Shown piece after piece: positions 57,054-64,000 of a stretch of 64,000 nt of DNA. The notes below the pieces were generated by a model. The model worked only from the letters and a program-made list of their open reading frames with translations. It was not told the origin of the DNA and made no database searches. Positions within the stretch are counted from its first letter, which is position 1, and each line of letters begins with the position of its first letter. This DNA comes from Macrothele yani (lineage: Eukaryota > Arthropoda > Arachnida > Araneae > Macrothelidae). Made by a program: the position numbers and the translations under genes. The stretch is taken from the NCBI GenBank assembly GCA_039090855.1, contig CM076999.1:110793072-110857071 (forward strand), given 5' to 3'.

Positions 57054-58393
57054 CAGGGTGTCCGAGAATTATTGGACACATTACAAAATTATGTAAAAAA
57101 AAAAAAACTATGAGCATTGTCTGTTTTTCTTTGTCACGTATTACTAACACGGTTTCTATATTTTTGTTTTGCAAAATTGTTATTCCCAGAATCCGATAGA
57201 TGGCGCTAAGTGTGGGCTGATGAAGAATGTATGAGAAATACGCAATCAGTAGTCATGTCATCCGTACAGCTGAAAGCGATGTGTGTTTTATGGCTTGCGG
57301 AATTAAAGACTGTCGTTAAAGTTAAAAGACGGTACCGTTTAGAGTATGGTTGTAATCCTCCGTCAACGAATTCAATTAAGCGGTGGATGAAACAGTTTAA
57401 AGAAACTGGCAATGTGGAACATCGTGGAGGAGCCAGTAGGCCTAGCGTCAGCGGTGAGACGGTTGACCAAGTTAATGAAAGTTTGCGACGAAGCCCCAGG
57501 AAATCCGTTCGTAAAGGAGGCAGAGAACTGTGCATTCCGAAATCGACAGTTCACGATATCTTGCACAAGAAATTAAAGATTCATGCTTATAAAATTCAAA
57601 TAGTGCAAAAGATGCATGTCAATGATCACACTCTGCGATACGATTTCGCTGTGTATATGCTGAATCGAGTGGAAAACGACGAAACTTTCTCAGTACTGTA
57701 ATTTTTAGTGATGAATCCACATTTGATGTATCAGGTACTGTGAATCATCATAACTGTAGGATATGATGCAGTGAACCGCCTCATGCTGCTATTGAACTGG
57801 AACGTGATTCTCCAAAAGTTAATGTGTGGTGCGCCCTATCAAAAAGAGAAGTGATTGGCCCTTTCTTCTTCTGCGAAAAAACCATAAATGGTGACATTTA
57901 CTTGGATATGCTAGAAAATTTCACTATACGCCAGATGAAAAGATATGACAACTTCGTTTTCCAATAAGACGGCGCGCCTCCGCATTGGTCAACGTGTGTA
58001 CGTAAGTGCCTAAATGAGAATTTCCCCAACAGATGGATTGGGCGTGGTGGACCCATTCCGTGGCCTCCTCGCTCTCCAGATCTAACTCCATTGGATTATT
58101 TCATGTGGGGTTATGTGAAGGATCGTGTCTATCAGACGCCTTGTACTGATTTGCAGGAACTGAACCAGCATATTACAGCTGCTGTTAATTCCACAACTCC
58201 TCAGATGCTTGCCAATGCATGGTATGAAATCGAGTATCGCTTGGACGTTCTACGAGCAACCAAGGGATCTCGCATCGGAATTTATTAACTTGTGTAGTTA
58301 CATTGCAAGTTAGTACAGTCAGTTTCTTTCTACCTGTTTAATATTTTGTTTTATATAATTTTGTAATGTGTCCAATAATTCTCTGACACTCTG
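57054..58393 (+). mobile_element. DD41D (rosa-like) element, second subfamily
   Basis: 1340 bp with TA at 57052-57053 and 58394-58395. The left end is CAGGGTGTCCGAGAATTATT and the right end, reversed, CAGAGTGTCAGAGAATTATT. Identity continues through 'ggacacattacaaaattat', giving ~45-bp inverted repeats. Confidence 0.93.
57255..58288 (+). pseudogene. DD41D transposase, one frameshift and two stops
   Basis: Start MSSVQLKAMCVLWLAELKTV (57255), parallel to the start of the copy at 2855; an in-frame upstream Met at 57210 lies before the usual start. Helix-turn-helix region ('SIKRWMKQFKETGNVEH', 'STVHDILHKKLKIHAYK'), then a one-base shift near 57690. 'IFSDESTFDVSG' has the first Asp, a stop follows at about 57762, and a second TAA replaces the Gln before 'DGAPPHW' (second Asp). 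'RSPDLTPLDYFMWG' carries the third Asp with 41 residues between. It ends 'RATKGSRIGIY' at 58288. Confidence 0.92.
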
Positions 58394-58618
58394 TATATGC
58401 AGACAGAAGGAATCGCCATTTCTTTTAATACAGCAACGTTTTAGACAGATAATATATCGCTCAAATGAAGTTAACGATTCTTATTCGCAAGTATCAAAAT
58501 AATTATTCCTTCTTTAGAAATATTGAAGTCAAAGAGGATGCGAGAAAGTGGGCTATTTCTCCAGTGGTCCACCGGAACATCTTCCGGTGTCCCGGTGGGG
58601 CAGTCCTCCCATGGTTAA

Positions 58619-59056
58619 GGTGGATCCACCTAAAATCTTTGCCTTGTATTTCCAATGGGAAAACTTCTGTAGCCATTTTCTTCACAATTAATGCGTTCTC
58701 AAGAATGAAAATTTGAACATCGATAAAAATAACATTATTTTATTGCGTAGTATATTTAATATTTTCTAAAATTTAACCATAATTAAGCAATCCAACATTT
58801 ATTTGTCTACTGACGTCATCAATGTAGAGGTCGCGCCATCTGTTTTCTGGTCTCAACACCACCAAAGAAAAGGTTATTGAATTTCAATATAATTATGGTT
58901 AAGTTTTAGAGAATATTAAGTATGCTAGGCTATAATATAAAGTTACTTTTATCGATGTACAAATTTTCATTTTTAAGAACGCATTAATTGCAAAGAAAAT
59001 AACTACAGAAGTTTGCCCAATGGAAATACGAGACAAATATTTTAGGTGGATCCACC
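58619..59056. mobile_element. TTAA-flanked foldback MITE, 438 bp
   Basis: TTAA at 58615-58618 and 59057-59060. Inverted arms ~190 bp start with GGTGGATCCACC and run through 'tttccaatgggaaaacttctgtag' and 'ttaatattttctaaaa'. The loop carries 'tgacgtcatcaatgtagaggtcgcgcc'. TTAA targets are typical of piggyBac-type elements; piggyBac ends usually start with C, so the class is open. Confidence 0.88.
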
Positions 59057-59402
59057 TTAATACCTCACTGTTTAAATTGTAGTTCCGTCTATTTATAACG
59101 CCACCAGATGGCGCTCCTTCTAGTTTTAAAGCTGTGATTTCGAAATATAAACATGCTTTTCTATGGCGTGTCTGGTGGATAGCGATTGAAAACGGGATGT
59201 ATTTGCTAGATCAGTTACGAAAAGTAGTAGTAACAGGTGTATAACGTTGAGAACGGGTTTTGTACCTAGATGCAAAAGTGGTTACAGATCCTGTAAACAA
59301 AAGATAATTCTGTTTTCAGTGCAGAAAGACGAGGTAAGGCGGAAGGAATGGAATGTTTTGGTTTACTGGTCCTAAATCAGGTTGGCAGTCACTCAGTAAC
59401 TA

Positions 59403-60826
59403 CACTGACGAAAAAAATCCCAACACCACGAAAAAATAGTTGTAGAGGAATGAAATGGCGGCAATTCATTTGTATCGGTAACATATTTAATCGATTAAGG
59501 TTTCAAGATCACAGCTTATTGTAGGCGCGAGAAGAGCCATTTTAAATGGGAAATGCTGGTACATTAATAACTGGTGTAACCGCCAGAATGTTGAATGCAA
59601 GCACGCAAACGTTCATGCATTGTGTCGTACAGGTGCTGGATGTCAGGTTGTGGGATGGAGTTGCATGCCTGTTGCACTTGGTCGGTCAATACAGGGACGG
59701 TTAATGTTGGGTGGGAGTGACGCTGGAGTTGTCGTCCAATGATGTCCCATACGTGCTCGATTGGTGAAAGATCTGGTGATCTAGCAGGCCACGGCAACAT
59801 GTCGACACTCTGTAGAGCATGTTGGATTACAACAGCGGTATGCGGGTGAACGTTGTCTTGTTGGAAAACACCCCCTGGAATGCTGTTCATGAATGGCAGC
59901 ACAACAGGCTGAATCACCAGACCGACGTACAACTGTGCCGTCAGGGTGCGTGGGATAACCACGAGAGTGCTCCTGCTGTCATAGGAAATTGCTCCCCAGA
60001 CCATAACTCCAGGTGTAGGTCCAGTGTGTCTCGGCCGCAGACAGGTTGGTTGCAGGCGCTCACCTGGCCTCCTTCTAACCAACACACGGCCATCACTGGC
60101 ACCCAGGTAAAACCGTCTTTCATCAGAAAACACAACAGATCTCCACTCCGTCCTCCAATGACCTCTAGCTTGACACCACTGATGTTGCAAACAGCAGTGG
60201 GTTGGAGTAAGTGGAATGCACGCCACAGGGCGTCTGGCTCGGAGCTGTCCTTCAAGTAACCGATTTGTAACAGTTCGTTGTGTCACTGTGGTGGCAACTG
60301 CAGCTCGAATTGCTGCCGCAGACGCGGTACGATGCGCCACGGCCATACGCCGTGCACGGCAGTCTTCCCTCTCAGTAGTGCCACGTGGCCGGCCGGAACC
60401 CTGTCTTCTTGAGGCAGTACCTTCCCTTGACCACCGCTGCCAACAATGACGCACAGTGGCTACATTCCTGCCAAGTTGTTCTGCAATATTGCGGAAAGAA
60501 AATCCACCTTCTCGTAGCCCTATTACACGACCTCGTTCAAACTCCGTGAGCTGTTGATAATGGCTTCTTCGTCTTTTTAAAGGCATTCTTGACTAACATC
60601 AACACACTACGTCGAATCTCAACGATAACTAACGCTCACGAAGGTTACAGCGCGTATTTACAGCAAACCTGCTTTGCATGTTCCGAGGGGCGCTACTAGC
60701 GCCACACGTATTCGCCGAGCGCGAAATTTGCATAGACGTCATATTACAGGTGCACCCTCACCGCCTACCAACTGTCGTTTATCTAACACAACCCCTTCTT
60801 GGTGTTGGGATTTTTTTCCGTCAGTG
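59403..60826 (-). mobile_element. Complete Tc1-like element, apparently intact
   Basis: 1424 bp. Left end CACTGACGAAAAAAATCCCA and right end, reversed, CACTGACGGAAAAAAATCCC, continuing to 'aacacca' (~28-bp inverted repeats). TA on both sides (59401-59402, 60827-60828). It encodes one uninterrupted transposase. Confidence 0.93.
59564..60586 (-). CDS. Tc1-like transposase, 340 residues, 32-residue D-E spacing
   Basis: Open from MPLKRRRSHYQQLTEFERGR to 'RACIQHSGGYTSY', normal Tc1 length. Paired helix-turn-helix domains occupy about residues 13-115 ('FERGRVIGLREGGFSFRNIA', 'SGRPRGTTERE' linker). The DDE core shows 'VVFSDERRFYLG' (D155), 'GVFQQDNVHPHT' (D244) and 'LSPIEHVWD' (E277), with 32 residues between the last two. 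'GVMVWGAIS' is the conserved glycine-rich strand. It would cut at both element ends and reinsert at TA. All catalytic residues and the ends are present, so it may be active. The broken copy at 11815-12765 is a relative. Confidence 0.95.
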   Translation of the reverse strand: MPLKRRRSHYQQLTEFERGRVIGLREGGFSFRNIAEQLGRNVATVRHCWQRWSREGTASRRQGSGRPRGTTEREDCRARRMAVAHRTASAAAIRAAVATTVTQRTVTNRLLEGQLRARRPVACIPLTPTHCCLQHQWCQARGHWRTEWRSVVFSDERRFYLGASDGRVLVRRRPGERLQPTCLRPRHTGPTPGVMVWGAISYDSRSTLVVIPRTLTAQLYVGLVIQPVVLPFMNSIPGGVFQQDNVHPHTAVVIQHALQSVDMLPWPARSPDLSPIEHVWDIIGRQLQRHSHPTLTVPVLTDQVQQACNSIPQPDIQHLYDTMHERLRACIQHSGGYTSY

Positions 60827-60828
60827 TA

Positions 60829-61440
60829 TTTAGTTTTTTGTGCAACCTTATTTTATTTGCCTCTTCTATATGTCCTCGCCTTTTGTCTAAAATTATTGAA
60901 ATCGGTTGTTTTTTCTGACCAAAGTTCTGTAAACTTTATTATGGTAAGATTATGCTTAAGTACAGTATCATGTGACACCCAAATTAAACATTTTACGACA
61001 AAAGAGTTGCAACAGGATCAGAATAGCATTCAATAAGAGGATTGGGCAAAAATCCCAAAAATTACCGAGAAAATTTGCGTCCAGAAATCTATTTGTATTA
61101 ACCAGCGTTGTATCATGTAGATTCATTGTGGGATTACATATATTCTGAATAAAGTTGTCCAAGTTTACAAAAACACCCCATTTGGAGGAATACCTTCATT
61201 TACCTTGTCTTCCGAAATGCAAACCCACTCCTACGAGATACACTACGTGAATATAACTACCTCATTCGGGGTCTCAGACGTTTCTGTGTCCCTCTCCCTT
61301 ACTGGCGAGGGGGTCATTCAGATTACTACTGTGAACTCAATAAAAAAATAACCTTCTCAATCATTCAACAATTGTAACGGTCACAGAAGTCGATCACTAC
61401 TAAAAAACAAACACTCCTTTCATTCCCATAAGACGGACAG
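60829..61440. other. No recognisable gene
   Basis: AT-rich; no motif found. Confidence 0.35.
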
Positions 61441-61454
61441 GTTGCGCTTGCAAA

Positions 61455-62138
61455 TAAATTCACTCAACATTTGCTTCCAGAACTAAACAAAACTAAACAC
61501 AAATTCATGTTTGCACTTTTACACGATACACACATGATTGCGAAGGATCCAAACTTTTTAAACACAGTAGTAACTGCCGATGAAACATGGGCCCCCTATT
61601 TTGACCCCCTCACGAAGAAACACACAGGCTCTTCTCCTCCGAAAAAAATCCGTGAAACCAAATCAGCTGCGAAGGTGATGATTATAAATTTCTTTGATCA
61701 TAAACGTGTAACCTTCCAGCATGCCGTTCCTCCACAAATAACTGTCAATGCTGTGTATTACATTTCAGTCTTGAAGCTTCGGCGTCGACAAACATCGATT
61801 AAGTGACCTGGACTGGTGGGTGGTGAACCCTACACCATGATAACTCCCGCCCACATGTGGCTGATTGTGTTGAACAGTTTCTTACGAAGTGCAGTATTTA
61901 AATCATGCCACATCCTGCCTACAATCCTCACCTCGACCCGTGCGATTTCTGGTTGTTTCCAACAATAATGAAGAAGTTCCGTGACGCAACATTCAACACA
62001 GATGCTGACGTTATTCAATCTGTACAGCGGTCGCTAAAGCAGCTTCCATAAAATTCCTTCGCTACATGCTTTGAAAAGTGGACTGAACGATGGGACCGTT
62101 GCATATCGTCCGAGGGAAGATACTTTGAGAAAGAATAA
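61455..62138 (+). pseudogene. mariner DD34D transposase, C-terminal two thirds
   Basis: 61471-61806 reads 'IAKDPNFLNTVVTADETWAP' (first Asp, TADETW for TGDETW), 'FDPLTKKH', 'SSPPKKIRETKSAAKVM' and 'FFDHKRVTFQHAVPP'. A frame change near 61800 leads to 'HDNSRPHVADCVEQF' (second Asp), a stop, and 'LDPCDFWLFPTIMKKF' (third Asp, 34 residues on). A second stop and the C-terminus 'CFEKWTERWDRCISSEGRYF' follow, ending at 62138. The N-terminal DNA-binding part is missing. Confidence 0.87.
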
Positions 62139-62224
62139 TATATATTTTGCTGTACCTATATTTCTTCATTTCGTTTGATTTTACTCTCAGTTTTTATAGA
62201 AAGGCCGTTGTACCCCCAAAGTTT

Positions 62225-63672
62225 CTTTAAAACAAAATAGTAAACACACATCTTGGCTACTTTAAAGAAATAACCTGAGGCTGGGCGTACTTAAAGAAAG
62301 AAGGGCCTTTCCCCCCACCGTAAGTGTTTCGTTTTTTTGTTAAAATGCGACTTACGTTATACAAAATACTTCAATTTAATAAAATAGAAAGTTTAATAAT
62401 AATGCTTTAACTTGTCTGCTATTTTTCATTAACTTTTATTTTGTACTGATGGATTTGAAAAACTTTTATCCCCCAAAAAATCTACATACCTCTAGAATCG
62501 TGAGGGGTGGGGCGAGTTACCTAGCAGTCGATCACGATCTGTTACTGGCTAAAATTAGCATCTCTTTAACCAATCCTAACCGGTTCATGAGCACTGGTAC
62601 TTGCAAGAAGTTCTACAAGTTGTTTTAAAGTAAGTGTTCAAGAATCTTTAATTTTACGGCTGTAAAAGAAAGTTTAATTTCCGGAAATGACGTTTTCTCG
62701 TAATTTAGTGCATACAAGAATCAAAATATGAGCAGAATAGGTAAGTTTGGAGGAACCATTAATTTTTCAGAGGGAGAATCTGAACTGTTTCCGTTGTAAC
62801 GAAATTACAGAAATAATTACATTTATTTTTACCTCATGTGTTTTCTCTTCAATAATTAAATTCTCCTTACGCTGTTATAGCACACCATTTTTTTAAATAG
62901 TAATTATTGGACAGAGAAACGCCAAAACAATCGTCAGAACACGAAATATCTCAATGGAAACTAGCGAAAGTCGCAGTTCCTTGTTGAGCTGCACGTGGCG
63001 TCATCTTCCGAATGTTAGTGTTATTAAAATGTCACTATCCGTTTCCTGGATCATATTTTCACCACGCTTCTAACGAAAGTTTAAAAGAAATTGAAACTTA
63101 CGCTTATTAAGCAGCTCTCAGATGGCATTAAATAGATGCGCAAATCTTTGCACCCAAAACCGCTGCCTTCATTATTTATCTAAGACACGAATCTCTGGTG
63201 TGACTGCATCCCGTTTTGTCACAGACACCAATGCGTTTCTTAATAATTTTGTTTAGATGTAATACATTGTACAGTTTTACAAAGTATTAAAAACTTCCCT
63301 GGATTATTTATTGTTTGAAAAAAGAAAAGCATATTTTATACTCGTACATATTTGTGTAGTATTATAGAATTTCAGCACCATATCTAACATATTTCGATAC
63401 TTGGCACTTCTTTATTGGATTTAAAAAGTTCATTAATGAAATCTTCCACGTCAAATTAACAATTACTTTTTTTTTTTTTAGACATTTCATGCTTTTTTGC
63501 TGCTCTAGTAGTAGCGGATTAGAAATCAATTGTGACACTCCAACATCTACTTGACTGAGTAGCTGCTGTGAGAGGTCTGCTTGTTGGAGTTTTTGAAGGT
63601 TGCTATTCGAGGGTAGCGTATGTCTGCTCAGGACGAATATCCAGCGTTCTAGTCCTGTCTGTGGCGAACGTT
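62225..63672 (+). repeat. Long direct repeat H, copy 2
   Basis: Collinear with 52640-54230 without the 150-bp insertion. It lies ~90 bp after the mariner fragment. No protein recognised. Confidence 0.85.
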
Positions 63673-63783
63673 ACCGGCCTGGGTCAGTGGCGCACCCCGG
63701 AATTTTAGTTGGAGGGGGCTGTATATACAATATATAGTATACATACCCAAAATGTGTACATAAATATAGTGTACGCCTATAGT

Positions 63784-64000
63784 TTATATACGGTTGTGAC
63801 GTACGTCGCTCTTAATCTCTTTGGGGCTTTGAGAAAAAGACACCATGTCAGGAACTATGTAATTTTTTGAATACGTAAAATAATATTTTTGAATGCTTGA
63901 TTTGTGACGTACGTCGCTCTTAATCTCTTTTGGGGCTTTGGGAAGAAGACACCACGTAATAGAAGACACTATGTAATTCTTTGAACATGTAAAATAATAT
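63784..64000 (+). repeat. Tandem duplication, ~110-bp unit, cut by window end
   Basis: 'tgtgacgtacgtcgctcttaatctctt..ggggctttg.ga' starts at 63795 and again at 63903. Both units end in 'atgtaaaataatat'. Confidence 0.85.

Noticed and set aside
59819..60259. 146-codon plus-strand frame
   Set aside because: Antisense to the intact Tc1 transposase.

Overview
This window comes from a large, transposon-saturated animal genome, most likely an arthropod. I infer that from the mix of element families: mariner DD34D, DD41D (rosa-like), several Tc1-like groups, an RTE-type LINE, a Penelope-like element, a Helitron, a Merlin-type transposase and tRNA-derived SINEs. I found no convincing host protein-coding gene. 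Almost every recognisable protein is a transposase, reverse transcriptase, endonuclease or helicase, and most are broken.

The main structural result is a nested arrangement across about 24.3-55.5 kb. Tandem arrays of a ~145-bp repeat (family F) lie in opposite orientation at 24.3-25.1 kb and 54.4-55.5 kb. Inserted in the left F array is a 23.95-kb element (25135-49084). It begins GGTATCACTCGACTG, ends with the exact reverse complement, and is flanked on both sides by the same 8 bases AACTGGTT, a perfect target-site duplication. Its ends are ~2.1-kb, nearly identical inverted repeats built from a unique ~550-bp tip plus a ~150-bp tandem array (family G). Inside it is one open 327-residue Merlin-type (IS1595/ISXO2-like) transposase. 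Merlin elements make 8-9 bp duplications, so the whole unit may be a giant Merlin transposon. The rest of its interior is other transposons: an RTE LINE split by a MITE and by a Tc1 copy, a DD36E Tc1, a Helitron remnant, and several foldback elements with very long inverted arms.

Other regions: 0-8.3 kb holds mariner, DD41D and Penelope remnants and small duplications. 8.3-17.2 kb is rich in one tRNA-derived SINE family (many copies with clear target duplications) and has a 330-bp tandem repeat carrying tRNA-Thr-like cloverleafs. 20.1-22.4 kb is an ~18-unit array of ~133 bp that is simply the end of the adjacent mariner (22409-23681), amplified head to tail. 49.8-52.6 kb is a palindromic element around a 'CAGATGTCTTAGCCTTGGTAG' type minisatellite. 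52.6-54.2 kb and 62.2-63.7 kb are diverged direct copies of an unidentified long repeat. 57.0-60.8 kb contains a DD41D copy, a TTAA-flanked foldback MITE and a complete Tc1-like element with an open 340-residue transposase and matching ends.

Coordinates of transposon ends flanked by duplications are exact to the base; boundaries of degenerate repeats are approximate. Superfamily names rest on motifs I can read, not on searches.
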